In this document: positions 17,098 through 26,598 of the stretch, piece by piece
Numbering within the stretch: the stretch's first letter is position 1
Layout: each line of letters opens with the position of its first letter
Origin: Collimonas arenae
GTDB lineage: Bacteria; Pseudomonadota; Gammaproteobacteria; Burkholderiales; Burkholderiaceae_D
Assembly: GCF_001584165.1 (NCBI RefSeq)
Contig: NZ_CP013233.1
Coordinates: 4,410,620 to 4,474,619 of the forward strand
Length of the DNA: 64,000 bases
Direction: 5' to 3'
Program-made: the position numbers and the translations under genes
Notes under the pieces: model-generated
The model's input: the letters and a program-made list of their open reading frames with translations, nothing else
Told to the model about the DNA's origin: nothing
The model's database searches: none

Positions 17098-20000
17098 TAC
17101 CGCGTCGCCGGTGGTATTGACTGCAGCAGCAACCAGATTGACATCGCGCCCGCCTGGATCGACAACTGATCGGCGGTCACGCTCGCCACCCGGCCCAGCA
17201 CCGTGTTCGTACCCTGCACGCTGGTGGCCGAAATAGCATCGGTGCCCATCGTTACATCGCGTCCGGCTAGCACGCCGACACGGTGGCCGGAAATACTGCC
17301 GCCATTGTTCAACACGTCGTTCTGCGCCACCAGGATGGTCGTGCCGTCTTTCCCTGTGCTGCGGATATCGCCGGTATTGGCAATGTCCGTCGCCTGAATA
17401 ATCATGTTGTTGGAGGCCTGCAGCGTGCCGCCGTTTTTCAACGTCCCGTTGATGGTCAGATCGATGTCTTTACCGGAGATCAACGCGCCAGTCGGCGACA
17501 AATCACCGGCATCGGCACGCGTCAGATACACGACCGGCGCCAGCACCTGCGCATGACTGCCATCGGGCAAGGTCACATCCTGATTGACCATCCAGACAAT
17601 ATCGGAGGTCAGCGAAGCCATTTGCGCATCGGTCAGCGCAATGCCTGGCGTCAGCTGGAACTGTTTAGCCGTAGCCACACCAGATACCATCAGCGCTTTG
17701 TATTCGTCTTCGTTACTGGCGTAGTCACCCAGGAAGCGCTTGCCGGTCAACTGAGCGACCTGGTCAGTGACTAACTTCTGTTCATAGAAGCCATCGCCCA
17801 GACGTTTTTCGGTGACCGCCGGATTCAAGCCAAGCAAGCCCAGCATGTAGTCGCTGGAAATGAAATTACCGTAATTCGTGAACTTCGGGTCAGTTTGGAT
17901 CAGATACGGCTGCCCCGGCTGTGCGTGAACTGTGAACAGCTGGTTATTCGGTAAGACCAGATTCGGCAACGGCTGTGTAGGCGTGCCGAGAGTCTGATGA
18001 CTGCCAGTCGTGGCGGTCACCTGGCCAGCGCTACCGCTGCCAGTGGCGACGGTTTGCGCACCACCACCGACACCAGTCGCCCCCACGCCACCGGCGACAC
18101 TCCCAACCGATTTACCGCTGCCGGCGCCAACCGATAGACCGGACTGATTCGCGCCCACCAAGAGGCCGCCGAAGGTCGGCACAGCATTGCCGCCGACACC
18201 GTTACCGACAGCCTGGTTCGGGCCGGTCACGGGTTGGGTGTTTTGCTGTACGGTCCAGACCTGCAGGGCCAACGGGGTCGAAGGTAAGACGTTATCGTAG
18301 GCAGCGCCGTTATTGACGAGATCGTAGTGGTTCTGATGCGGATGGCCGTCGACGTAGTGATAGTAATTTTCACCAGCAGTCATGTGCTGAACGGTGTCTG
18401 TGGTCCCTGTCGCACCGATATTGTTGATGGAACCAGTTGTGCCGCCCAAGGTGCCGCCGGCAATGATCGTGCTTTTATCGTTGGTGACATTACCGGACAG
18501 AGTCATATTGCCGGCCGAGCTAATCTTGCCAGGGTCACTGCTGGTGACGACTGTTTTAGATACTTCCTGGGTGTAGTCTTTTTTAGAGAATTTTTCGTAA
18601 CGGCCGCCCATCGGATCAATCAGCACGACGCCACCGTCGCCACTGTCTCCCCAAGTCACTTGATTCGGTGTATACCAAATGGTCGGGTCATACCACGGAT
18701 TGTATTCGGTCACGTGCGTAGTTTGCGTCGGATCGACCTGCTGAGTCGTCGAAAAATGATTATTCTGGTTCGTCAAAGATGCCGTTTGCAGGAATAATGC
18801 GCCGCCGGAATCGATGGTCGCCGAACTGTTCAGAATGCTGGCGGCACTACCAGTCACATTGTTGTTGGCATCGAGCGCGCCGCCCAGGGCCATGTCGCTC
18901 AGGCTCTGGATAAGCGCGTGTTCGCGGTTGGTGATCTGTTGCGCGCCGATCTGCAGCGTGTTGCGCGAAGCGATCACGCCGGCCTGATTGGTGGTCGTGT
19001 CGACATCGTTGGTCAGCGTTTGCGCACCGATGGCAATATCGCCGCCGTAAATCCGACCGGTGTTGGTCACGGCATTGGACGAATGGATGACGGTCTCGCC
19101 ATTGCCGGCATTGATGAGGCCGGTGCTTTGATTGTCGACATTGGCTGCATTCAAGGTCAGATTGCGCACCGCCTCCAGATTGCCGGTATTGGTCAAGTTG
19201 CCGGTGATCGACAAGGTTAAATCGCGGTTGGCGGCCAACAGGTTGCTTGTCGCCATATTGGCATAGTCGCCCTGCAGGCTGATCGCCGCATCCTGTCCAG
19301 CCACCACTTTACCGTTACCGGTCAGGGTCGGCGCCGTCAGTGCCAGGTTATGATCGCTAGCTATGGTCCCCGCCGCATTATTGAAATTACTAGCGGTCGA
19401 CAATGCAATATCGCCGCCGGCGCCGGCGGTCGTCGCAATCAAACCGAAGGTGTTGTCGACGCTAGCCACCGCCACATTGATATTACCCGTCGCACTGACC
19501 ACACCGCCGACGTTGGTGACCGCCGCACCAGGTTGATTCAATTGCAGGTTTTTACCAGCAAACAGCTTGCCGGCATTGTTGTTGACCGTGCCACCCTGGT
19601 TCAATGTCAGATTACCGGCAGCGATCACCTGGCCACCGCTGCTGTTATCCAGATTGGTACTGGTCAGCGCCACATCGCCGTTGCCGCCGATGGTGCCCAT
19701 ATTGGGCGTATTGGCGGCGTTAGTGTTCGTGATCTGGCTGCCGCCATTGATGTTAGTCAAACCAGTGCCGCTGTTGGCGATGCGGCCCGAGGTATTGTCC
19801 AGGCTGGAGCCAGAGACCGTCATGGTCGCCGTGCTGCCATTGGCCTCGATACGGCCATTGGCATTGACGACCGCACCGTTGGCGGTCGCGCTCAGGTTGC
19901 TGCCGCTCTGGATCACGCCGTAGGAATTGGTCAGCTGGCCGTTCGCTTGCAGCGTCAGCGCATCTTTCGCATACAAAGTGCCGCCCGTGTTATCGACCGG

Positions 20001-21950
20001 ACCAGCGTTGATATCGACGTCGCCAGCACTGCCGATAAAACCGCCGACGCCATTGGCGACACCGTTGCTGATACCTTGCGCAGCCGTGATCGAGAGCGGC
20101 GCACCGCCCAGACTCTGGACAGTGCCCGCAGCATTATTGAGGCTGTTCGCGCTGAGCGTGAGGCCGGACTGCGTGCCTTCTATTTTTCCACTCGTGTTGT
20201 CGACGGCCCCTGCCGCATTGACAGTCAGCTGGCTGCCGCCCAGATAACCGCCGGCGCTGTTGTTGATATCGCCCTGGGTGGCGGCGATGGTCGTGGCTTT
20301 CTGACCAAAAATACTACCGCCCTGGTTGGTAATACTGAGCGCGCTGACATTCGTCAGTCCGTTGCCGCCAATGCTGCCCTGCTGGTTCTGCAAGACGCCA
20401 CTAGCGGCGGTGACGGTCAACGTTCCGCTGCCCGCCAGCGCAATGGTACCGCCGGCGTTGTTCAGGGTCTGCGGCGTCAGCGTCAGATCCGCGCTATTGG
20501 TTTGAATGACACCACCGGCGCTGTTGTCGAGCGCATTGGCGACAGCAATAACATTGGTGCTTGTGCCAAATTGGGCGATCTGCCCCGCTTCATTCGTCAG
20601 GTTCGTGCTGTGGATTGTCAGCTGGTCGGCGGTAATTTTACCGCCGCTGTTGTTCAACTGTGGAATCGTGAGCGCGACAGTCGACGCATCGATCACACCG
20701 GCGTTGTTGACCATTGTTCCCGCGTTGGCTTGCAACGCATGGCCGGCAGCGAGGCGACCGCCGCTGTTGTCAAACGTGCCGCTGACATTCGTGGTCAGAT
20801 TATTGTTGGCAGTGATACTGCCAGCGTTGGTCGCATTCGCGGCAGATACCGCTACATTGCCATTGCCGCCGATCACGCCAGCGGCGCCATTGGTCAACTG
20901 GCCGGTGCTGGTGAGCGTCAAGCCGCTGGCGTCGAGCGACACCATATGACCGGCGCTGTTATCGATGCTGCCTGCATTCACTTGTAAAGCGTTGGCAGCC
21001 TGGACAGTTCCCTGCACGTTGTTAAGCGCGCCAGCGACGTTCAATGTCTCGCCAGCATTGGCCGTCAGTTTCCCGGCCTGGTTATTGACGCTGCCAGCGG
21101 TCACAGCCAGCTGGCCATTCGTGGCGATACTGCCGTTTTGATTCTGCACCGCACCGCTGCCGGTATTCACCGTCAGGGTGCCGGACCCCGCATGCGCAAT
21201 AGTTCCGCCAGAATTGTTCAACGTCTGCGGCGTCAGCGTCAGGTCGGTGCTATTGGTTTGAATCAGGCCGCCCGCACTGTTGTCCAGCGTAGCGGCGACA
21301 TCGATCACGTTGGCGCCCGTGCCGAACTGCAGCAGTTGACCCGCTTCATTGGTCAGATTCGTGCTATGGATCGTCAGCTGGTCCGCGCTGACTTTGCCGT
21401 GAGAATTGTCCAGCTGCGCAACGGTCAACCCGACGTTGGCCGCATCGATAGCGCCAGCGTTATTTTTCAGCGCCGCCGCATTGGCTTGCAGCGTCTGTCC
21501 GGCGGCAAGATGGCCGCCGCTGTTGTCGAGCAGGCCGCTGACGTTGGTGGTCAGATTATTGGTGGCGGTGATCTGGCCGCTGTTGCTCGCGTTCGCCGCC
21601 GTCACGGATACGTTGCCGTTACCGCCAATCACGCCTCCTGCCACACCGCCTGCCGTCGTGCCCGCCGCATTGGTGAGTTGACCGGTGGTGGACAGTGTGA
21701 GGCCACTGGTGTCAAGGGACGTGATCCGGCCGGCACTGTTATCGATGGCGCCCGCCTGCACGGTCATGCCTGTGCCCGATTGCAATATGCCCTGGTTATT
21801 GGCGACGTTGCCGGTTATTTGGAAATTTTCGGCACCGGCGGCGATCACTTGACCGCGCTGATTATTCAAACTCGATGCATTGACGGCCAGCTGGCCGCCA
21901 GTCGCTATGTTACCGGCGACGTTGCTCAGTGCGCCGCTGTTCACGGTCAA
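17076..21950 (-). CDS. TpsA/CdiA-like exoprotein, central repeat segment
   Basis: A 1624-residue frame made almost entirely of filamentous haemagglutinin repeats with the 'LDNSGG', 'LTNEAGQ' and 'GNGNVAVSAAN' patterns, followed by the conserved FHA/CdiA central region with 'YNPWYDPTIWYTPNQVTWGD' and later 'LVTDQVAQLTGKRFLGDY'. These are seen in long two-partner exoproteins. It continues the preceding segment if one G is added opposite 21996-22000. Long frames on the opposite strand across this region are by-products of the repeats. Confidence 0.8.
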   Translation of the reverse strand: MTVNSGALSNVAGNIATGGQLAVNASSLNNQRGQVIAAGAENFQITGNVANNQGILQSGTGMTVQAGAIDNSAGRITSLDTSGLTLSTTGQLTNAAGTTAGGVAGGVIGGNGNVSVTAANASNSGQITATNNLTTNVSGLLDNSGGHLAAGQTLQANAAALKNNAGAIDAANVGLTVAQLDNSHGKVSADQLTIHSTNLTNEAGQLLQFGTGANVIDVAATLDNSAGGLIQTNSTDLTLTPQTLNNSGGTIAHAGSGTLTVNTGSGAVQNQNGSIATNGQLAVTAGSVNNQAGKLTANAGETLNVAGALNNVQGTVQAANALQVNAGSIDNSAGHMVSLDASGLTLTSTGQLTNGAAGVIGGNGNVAVSAANATNAGSITANNNLTTNVSGTFDNSGGRLAAGHALQANAGTMVNNAGVIDASTVALTIPQLNNSGGKITADQLTIHSTNLTNEAGQIAQFGTSTNVIAVANALDNSAGGVIQTNSADLTLTPQTLNNAGGTIALAGSGTLTVTAASGVLQNQQGSIGGNGLTNVSALSITNQGGSIFGQKATTIAATQGDINNSAGGYLGGSQLTVNAAGAVDNTSGKIEGTQSGLTLSANSLNNAAGTVQSLGGAPLSITAAQGISNGVANGVGGFIGSAGDVDINAGPVDNTGGTLYAKDALTLQANGQLTNSYGVIQSGSNLSATANGAVVNANGRIEANGSTATMTVSGSSLDNTSGRIANSGTGLTNINGGSQITNTNAANTPNMGTIGGNGDVALTSTNLDNSSGGQVIAAGNLTLNQGGTVNNNAGKLFAGKNLQLNQPGAAVTNVGGVVSATGNINVAVASVDNTFGLIATTAGAGGDIALSTASNFNNAAGTIASDHNLALTAPTLTGNGKVVAGQDAAISLQGDYANMATSNLLAANRDLTLSITGNLTNTGNLEAVRNLTLNAANVDNQSTGLINAGNGETVIHSSNAVTNTGRIYGGDIAIGAQTLTNDVDTTTNQAGVIASRNTLQIGAQQITNREHALIQSLSDMALGGALDANNNVTGSAASILNSSATIDSGGALFLQTASLTNQNNHFSTTQQVDPTQTTHVTEYNPWYDPTIWYTPNQVTWGDSGDGGVVLIDPMGGRYEKFSKKDYTQEVSKTVVTSSDPGKISSAGNMTLSGNVTNDKSTIIAGGTLGGTTGSINNIGATGTTDTVQHMTAGENYYHYVDGHPHQNHYDLVNNGAAYDNVLPSTPLALQVWTVQQNTQPVTGPNQAVGNGVGGNAVPTFGGLLVGANQSGLSVGAGSGKSVGSVAGGVGATGVGGGAQTVATGSGSAGQVTATTGSHQTLGTPTQPLPNLVLPNNQLFTVHAQPGQPYLIQTDPKFTNYGNFISSDYMLGLLGLNPAVTEKRLGDGFYEQKLVTDQVAQLTGKRFLGDYASNEDEYKALMVSGVATAKQFQLTPGIALTDAQMASLTSDIVWMVNQDVTLPDGSHAQVLAPVVYLTRADAGDLSPTGALISGKDIDLTINGTLKNGGTLQASNNMIIQATDIANTGDIRSTGKDGTTILVAQNDVLNNGGSISGHRVGVLAGRDVTMGTDAISATSVQGTNTVLGRVASVTADQLSIQAGAMSIWLLLQSIPPATRYCRQGGI

Positions 21951-23131
21951 GGTGCCCGTGCCGGTCTGGTTGATCTGTCCCGCGTCGTTGGAAAGCCCCC
22001 GACTTGCAGGGTCGCGTTTTGCGCGGCGGTGGTGATCGCACCAGAACTATTGTCCAACAGGCCGCTGGTCGAAATACTGGTAGCGCCATTGCCCGATTGA
22101 TTTAACGTGCCGCCATGGTTCGACAAGCTGGTGGAGGTGCTGGTCAACTGCGCGGCATTGATCACCGCAGCATCGTTGAGAATAGCTCCACTGGCGTTGA
22201 GACTCGCGCCGCCACCAGCCTGTAGATTACCGCCGGTATGGTTGATATCGCCGGCCCGCGCCGTCAACGCCACATTCCCCGCCGCGCTGGTGCTGGCATG
22301 CGAAATATCGAGGCTCGCGCCATTCATCGTCACATTCGCGCCGGCCACGTTCTGGCCGGTCGCGCTCAGGCTGCCTGCCGCCACCAGGTTGACACTACCA
22401 GGCTGGCTGGCCTGGTTGTTCGCATCAATGCCGGCACCCAGCACGCCAGTCGACGCGATACTGCCAGCGAATAAGGTCAAATCGCTTTTTGAAGCAATCG
22501 TGCCGGAGTTGGCGACCTGGTTGTCGCTGGAAACCAACACCGCTTGCTGACCATATACCGTACCGCTGTTGACGACGCCATCATGGCTGTGTATCGTCAC
22601 TGAACCGACTGCGCTCGTTTGGCCGGCCAAGGTAATTTGGCCTTGGCTGTCCAAGCTCAGATCACCGGCCTGCGAGGCAATTCCACCCAGGCTCCTAACG
22701 CCGACGCCGTTTTCTGTGCCCACGAGGCGGATCTTGTTGGCATACATGCCGCCAAGCGAGGCAACGTCTATCGCCACGGTCGGCTTGTTATTGTCGCTCT
22801 GGATGGTCTGTACACCTAAATCAGCAAAATTGACTTGGTTCGTGCCCGTGATGACATTGAGCTGGTTAGCCCACAATTGCCCATTGATGGCGACGGATCG
22901 AGAAATTAAATCTGTCTGGTCCGTATTGGCTGCGTTGAGGCCGTTGATTTGAATATCACCACGCGTCACGCGAAACGCTTGCAGACTGCCATCGCCGCCA
23001 AAGACTGGCGCACCCGTACTGAGAACACCTCTGCTCGTATTGATCCAGCCACATCCGCTGCATGTGATGCCATTTTCGTTACTAATAATGACTTGCGCCT
23101 TCTGGCCCGCCACTTCCAGATAACCATTCAA
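21947..23131 (-). CDS. TpsA/CdiA-like exoprotein, secretion-domain segment
   Basis: A 394-residue frame containing most of the TPS secretion domain, including 'NGYLEVAGQKAQVIISNENG' and 'CSGCGWINTSRGVLSTG', both highly conserved in haemagglutinin activity domains. Upstream the same frame reads 'RSQL' before NGYL, and one G added to the run opposite 23145-23149 restores 'NEVVGGSRSQLNGYLEVAG' with the first segment. The end is also displaced: one G added opposite 21996-22000 leads into the repeat segment. Confidence 0.8.
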   Translation of the reverse strand: MNGYLEVAGQKAQVIISNENGITCSGCGWINTSRGVLSTGAPVFGGDGSLQAFRVTRGDIQINGLNAANTDQTDLISRSVAINGQLWANQLNVITGTNQVNFADLGVQTIQSDNNKPTVAIDVASLGGMYANKIRLVGTENGVGVRSLGGIASQAGDLSLDSQGQITLAGQTSAVGSVTIHSHDGVVNSGTVYGQQAVLVSSDNQVANSGTIASKSDLTLFAGSIASTGVLGAGIDANNQASQPGSVNLVAAGSLSATGQNVAGANVTMNGASLDISHASTSAAGNVALTARAGDINHTGGNLQAGGGASLNASGAILNDAAVINAAQLTSTSTSLSNHGGTLNQSGNGATSISTSGLLDNSSGAITTAAQNATLQVGGFPTTRDRSTRPARAP

Positions 23132-23610
23132 CTGGCTGCGGCTGCCCCCACCACCTCATTCAAAATGATGTTGGCGCTGCCGCCCGATAGATTGGGGTTG
23201 CCCTGAATTTGCCCTGCGAGCTGGGTTCCGACAACCACTCTGGAATTGTTCAGGACCGCGCCCTGGCTCCCCACTGAGAAGGAGTTAAATTGATTGTGCG
23301 ACAAGCCGGTGGAATTCGGGCTGGCAATCTGCACCAAGGGAATGCCGCTGGCCGTTTGCGTCACGGTCGGACGTATGTTCGGCGCGGCATTCGGGTTGGC
23401 GACGATCTGAGCGTTGACCCCGCTGACACATCCGAACAGCGCTAAGACAGCAACGACCAGGTGCGCGAAGCGCATCAGCGGCGCATGAATCACGCCAGAA
23501 CTGCTCGACTCACTACCGCTGCCCTTGGACTGATTGGAAATATTTTCTGCCACGACGACCAGAGCGTTACGTGGTTTGCTGAAAATCACGCGGAAATTTT
23601 GCTTGTTCAT
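23128..23610 (-). CDS. TpsA/CdiA-like exoprotein, N-terminal segment
   Basis: I place the start at ATG 23610, which opens an extended signal peptide region beginning 'MNKQNFRVIFSKPRNALVVVAE', typical of very large two-partner and autotransporter proteins, with a hydrophobic core and cleavage near 'VSGVNAQ'. The TPS domain then begins ('QFNSFSVGSQGAVLNNS') and breaks off after 'NIILNEVVGAAAAS'. With the three one-base repairs, the whole gene would run from 23610 to 13399, about 3400 residues, exported across the outer membrane by the TpsB encoded just upstream. Confidence 0.8.
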   Translation of the reverse strand: MNKQNFRVIFSKPRNALVVVAENISNQSKGSGSESSSSGVIHAPLMRFAHLVVAVLALFGCVSGVNAQIVANPNAAPNIRPTVTQTASGIPLVQIASPNSTGLSHNQFNSFSVGSQGAVLNNSRVVVGTQLAGQIQGNPNLSGGSANIILNEVVGAAAAS

Positions 23611-23648
23611 TTTATTTTTCCAATGCAGGGAATTTGAATCTGCAGCAC

Positions 23649-25070
23649 TTAATATTGATAGGTCAAGTTGAAGCCAACAGCAGGCATGGCGGTATTGAAA
23701 CCTTGCGGCTTGTATAGCGCCCAACTGGAAAACACGTCATAGCTCAAACCATAGAAGCCGCCGCGCAAGCCAAGGGCAGCGCCGGCCAGCTTATTGCCGA
23801 GCAAACCAGAATTACCCGCTCTATCGGCTGTCTGCGGCCAACCGGCAACACTAGGTCCGTAGACTTGTCCATAGTCGAGGCCGACATAGGCAGATTGGCC
23901 GCTATTAGCGATTGGCAGATTCAGTTCATTGCGCAGATAAAATCCGCGTTCAGCGGCCAGGGTCAGCTCTCCATCGAAACCGCGCACCGTGTATCGGTTG
24001 CCGATGCTGAATTGATCCGCCAGGATGAGCTGCGAACGCGAGGTTTGACCGTGCAGTGTGCCAATGTAGGTCACCGGCTGATCAGCGATCTTGAACGGTA
24101 CGCTCAAGGTGGCGTCGATGGTCTGCAAGGTGTAGTGCAGGTTATTGGTGGTGGGATTTTCTTGTCCGGCGAGATCCTTCAAATACGTCTGACCGTTGAA
24201 CCAATTCACACCCCATCTGTTAGCTATCGACAGATCCAGTTGCGCGCTGCCGAAGTAATGGGTGTGCACCCAAGCCAGCTCAGCGTAAGTGGTATCGCGG
24301 TTTTGCAACTGGATTTCGGCATCATCCACATAGGCATGGCTCCAGCGCTTGCCGACTTTGAATTGCCAGCTGTTCTTTTGCTGCTGGTCACGCTGGAACA
24401 GTTGCGAAATCTTCAGTTCCAGATTGCGCGATTTTCCGTGAGAAATAAATGGCTGACTCGCTTGCGCCACCGCTTGATGATAATCATAGGTGCTGCCCGA
24501 GACCGCGAAGTTCCAATATCCGAAAGGGATAGCGTAGTAAATATTGTTGCCGGTGGTGCCGCGCTGGCCAGCCTTGCGGTCAGCATCGGTGCTGATGCCG
24601 ATATTGAACAGATCATTAAGTCCCAAGGGATTGTCGACGGCTAGATTCAGGCCCGCTTGCAGCTTACCGGTGCCCTTGGCGCCGCTGTCGTCCAGCGTGC
24701 CAGTCAGCTTCCACGGCGTGCTGCGCTTTACCGAAATCACCACATCGCTTTCACCAGGCGTATCGCCCGGCACGATCTGCATGTCCACATCCTGGCTCGG
24801 AACACGTTTCATCTGTTCCAGCCCTTGCTCCAGGTCGCGCAGATTGAGCAGCTTGCCGGGACCAGTCGGGAAAGCCGTCTTCCAAGTGCCGTACAGGCTC
24901 GGATCGCTAAAGCGAATCGCGTGGATCACACCAGGGATCAGCGTCAACGTGAGGGTGCCGGCGGCAATATCTTGTCCTGGAATACCCACACGCGTAGTGC
25001 TGTAGCCCGCTCTAAAATCCGGTTGGTCAGACGCTTGACGATCACGTTCAAGCCGTTTTTCCCAACACAA
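23649..25070 (-). CDS. TpsB/CdiB-type outer membrane transporter, C-terminal segment
   Basis: The 473-residue frame carries the second POTRA domain and the ShlB/FhaC barrel, ending in an aromatic residue ('NLTYQY') as expected for outer membrane beta-barrels, and the conserved 'SIGNRYTVRGFDGE' loop (VRGY/F motif, near residue 375). Its first 20 codons are out of frame with the real protein: one G added opposite 25006-25008 joins 'TNRILERGYSTTRVGIPGQD' across the two frames. It exports the TpsA protein encoded immediately downstream. Confidence 0.85.
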   Translation of the reverse strand: MCWEKRLERDRQASDQPDFRAGYSTTRVGIPGQDIAAGTLTLTLIPGVIHAIRFSDPSLYGTWKTAFPTGPGKLLNLRDLEQGLEQMKRVPSQDVDMQIVPGDTPGESDVVISVKRSTPWKLTGTLDDSGAKGTGKLQAGLNLAVDNPLGLNDLFNIGISTDADRKAGQRGTTGNNIYYAIPFGYWNFAVSGSTYDYHQAVAQASQPFISHGKSRNLELKISQLFQRDQQQKNSWQFKVGKRWSHAYVDDAEIQLQNRDTTYAELAWVHTHYFGSAQLDLSIANRWGVNWFNGQTYLKDLAGQENPTTNNLHYTLQTIDATLSVPFKIADQPVTYIGTLHGQTSRSQLILADQFSIGNRYTVRGFDGELTLAAERGFYLRNELNLPIANSGQSAYVGLDYGQVYGPSVAGWPQTADRAGNSGLLGNKLAGAALGLRGGFYGLSYDVFSSWALYKPQGFNTAMPAVGFNLTYQY

Positions 25071-25465
25071 GCGCCATCGTAGCGCCGCAGGTAATCCTGA
25101 GCAAAGCGGAAGGGATCGTGCGGTAAATCACTGGCGCCGACAGCACGGACCGATGGCGATAACTGCGCCGGCACATCCAGGACGAATTGATGAATGGTAA
25201 AACAAGGAGTTTCGGCCGGCAGAGCTAGGCTGTCTATGTCCTCCGCTGGCGTAGCGGCTTGCAAAGTGACGTTCGGCGCCTGCAACTGGCGCTGCCTCTC
25301 CTGCGCTTCAGCCTGGCTGCGGCGGCGCTGTTCTTCACTATCGGGCGTTTGCACCGATTGGGCATGCAAGTTGGGTATGGCGCCGGCCAATAGCAAAGCC
25401 AGGCTAACGCCCTTGGCAAAGCCGTACGGATTCCCCTTACGTCTAAAACGCTTCCCCATTTCCAC
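24944..25465 (-). CDS. TpsB/CdiB-type outer membrane transporter, N-terminal segment
   Basis: This frame has a signal peptide (hydrophobic 'VSLALLLAGAIPNLHAQ') and the first POTRA domain with 'YDGACVGKNGLNVIVKRLTNRIL', a conserved stretch in ShlB/FhaC proteins. The GTG at 25465 or the ATG two codons later can be the start; AGGAAAG precedes both. The frame leaves the family pattern after 'RILER', where one G is missing. Together with the next segment it would make a transporter of about 575 residues. Confidence 0.8.
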   Translation of the reverse strand: MEMGKRFRRKGNPYGFAKGVSLALLLAGAIPNLHAQSVQTPDSEEQRRRSQAEAQERQRQLQAPNVTLQAATPAEDIDSLALPAETPCFTIHQFVLDVPAQLSPSVRAVGASDLPHDPFRFAQDYLRRYDGACVGKNGLNVIVKRLTNRILERATALRVWVFQDKILPPAPSR

Positions 25466-25751
25466 TGCTTTCCTGTTGTTTTTGTTTGGAAAGAGAGAGT
25501 GTGAGAGAACTTGAATGTTATTTGCTGGTTAACGACAGGAATTTGCCAAAGTTCACCTTTGTGGTTGCAATAAAACAACGATTGCCATAAGGGAATAGGC
25601 CTTACAGGCTATCGGCAACCAAAAAAATCCATAGAAATGCAGCAAAAAACGCGTTATTTTGCGTCACGTTGATGTAGTCGATTGCCCGCGACCCCCACGT
25701 GCCTTGGACGCTTTGCATTTTGGCGAGTTTGGAGGCGTATCCAGAATTGAC

Positions 25752-25803
25752 GGTGCTAACACTCGCCGTCTAGTATTTAACAGTATGGAATTGTGTTAGC
25801 ACC
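25752..25803 (+). repeat. Dispersed palindrome-bounded repeat, copy 5
   Basis: A 52 bp unit with GGTGCTAAC/GTTAGCACC ends and internal TAGTATTTAAC, same orientation as the other four although it lies 16 kb from copy 4. It is in the 830 bp gene-free stretch upstream of tpsB. Confidence 0.85.
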
Positions 25804-25935
25804 ATGCTGGGGGGCTGAATCTGGAATTTAAGAGTTGGCCGAGGCATCTCATGCTTGGGGGGCATATGCATTTTTCTAGTCCATCCTCTACTACATGCAG
25901 GTCCGATATCCTGTAATGACCTTTTTACATGATTT

Positions 25936-26064
25936 TCCCCAGAATGTTTATTTATTCTCTATAGAGCAATTTTTTAAATATTCTATCCAGGTGAACTTGC
26001 GTCAGACATCAACAGGGCGGCTCCAGGTATAGGCATGTTTACTAATTGCATTTAGTAAATATTT
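25936..26064 (-). repeat. 129 bp inverted-repeat arm B
   Basis: Read on the minus strand, this unit follows the recombinase leader at 11415-11543 from AAATRTTTACT through CAATTAGTAAACA, GCCTATRCCTGG and CTGGATAGAAT to AAACATTCTGGRGA. It retains the core-like TTTACT/AGTAAA inverted repeat but no recombinase gene follows it. Apart from repeat copy 5 and this arm, I see nothing in 25466-26298. Confidence 0.65.
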
Positions 26065-26298
26065 CCTGCCGGTTGGGGGTAACTATGTACCAGACCAAAA
26101 GCTGACAATCGCAGGACGCCGCCAGGGACAATTTGGTAGGTGTGCCGATATGTTGCTGTCAGTGCGCGGCAGGTAGATGTCAGACGGTTATGCTCGTGCA
26201 GACAGCGAAGATTTTTGGGAAGATGAAAGTCAGGGCCATCAATTTAATGACATGGACGCCAGCTCAATGCTGCTGGACCCTGATCTACTTCAAGCGCA

Positions 26299-26505
26299 TT
26301 AAGGTTTCCGCCACTGATCAGGCTTCCCCTTTGATGTATGCCGTACACGCTCAACGTGCGGCGCGACACCATTGTTCAGCTCGCGGGCGCGTTGGATTGC
26401 CTCTCCTTGAGTTGCCTTCACATCACTTGCTCGATCAGAGTTTGCTCGCCTGACGGCATAGTCACCCTGTTCACGTTGTTCAACGTACATTCTCTTGTCA
26501 GCCAT
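26299..26505 (-). CDS. Small DUF2188-family protein under a CIRCE operator
   Basis: A 68-residue protein with the DUF2188 layout: 'DYAVRRANSDRAS', then 'TQGEAIQRARELNN' and a short C-terminal strand. The family is widespread in bacteria and of unknown function. AGGAAATTGAA precedes the ATG. Its upstream region holds three successive palindromes, including a perfect CIRCE, so it is a candidate member of the HrcA heat-shock regulon carried on a mobile island. Confidence 0.7.
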   Translation of the reverse strand: MADKRMYVEQREQGDYAVRRANSDRASDVKATQGEAIQRARELNNGVAPHVERVRHTSKGKPDQWRKP

Positions 26506-26557
26506 TTCAATTTCCTTTCAATTTAAAGAAAATACTAGATGTAGTGCCGTGGCACTG

Positions 26558-26578
26558 TTTTCCACTATAGGTGGAAAA
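26558..26578 (-). promoter_or_regulatory. Inverted repeat overlapping the DUF2188 promoter
   Basis: TTTTCCAC and GTGGAAAA flank a five-base centre. Read on the minus strand the centre and right arm hold a TATAGT -10 box, with TTGCCT 16 bases upstream as -35 candidate. A second, shorter palindrome (AGTGCC-GT-GGCACT, 26543-26556) follows in the leader. A repressor site is inferred. Confidence 0.5.
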
Positions 26579-26598
26579 TTCGGAAAGGCAAGAATTTT

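Noticed and set aside
19350..20987. A 545-codon open frame on the plus strand, and several others between 14000 and 25000
   Set aside because: They lie antisense to the tpsA/tpsB genes. The FHA repeats have biased codon use that leaves the opposite strand open; the predicted proteins have no domain and no ribosome binding sites that stand out.
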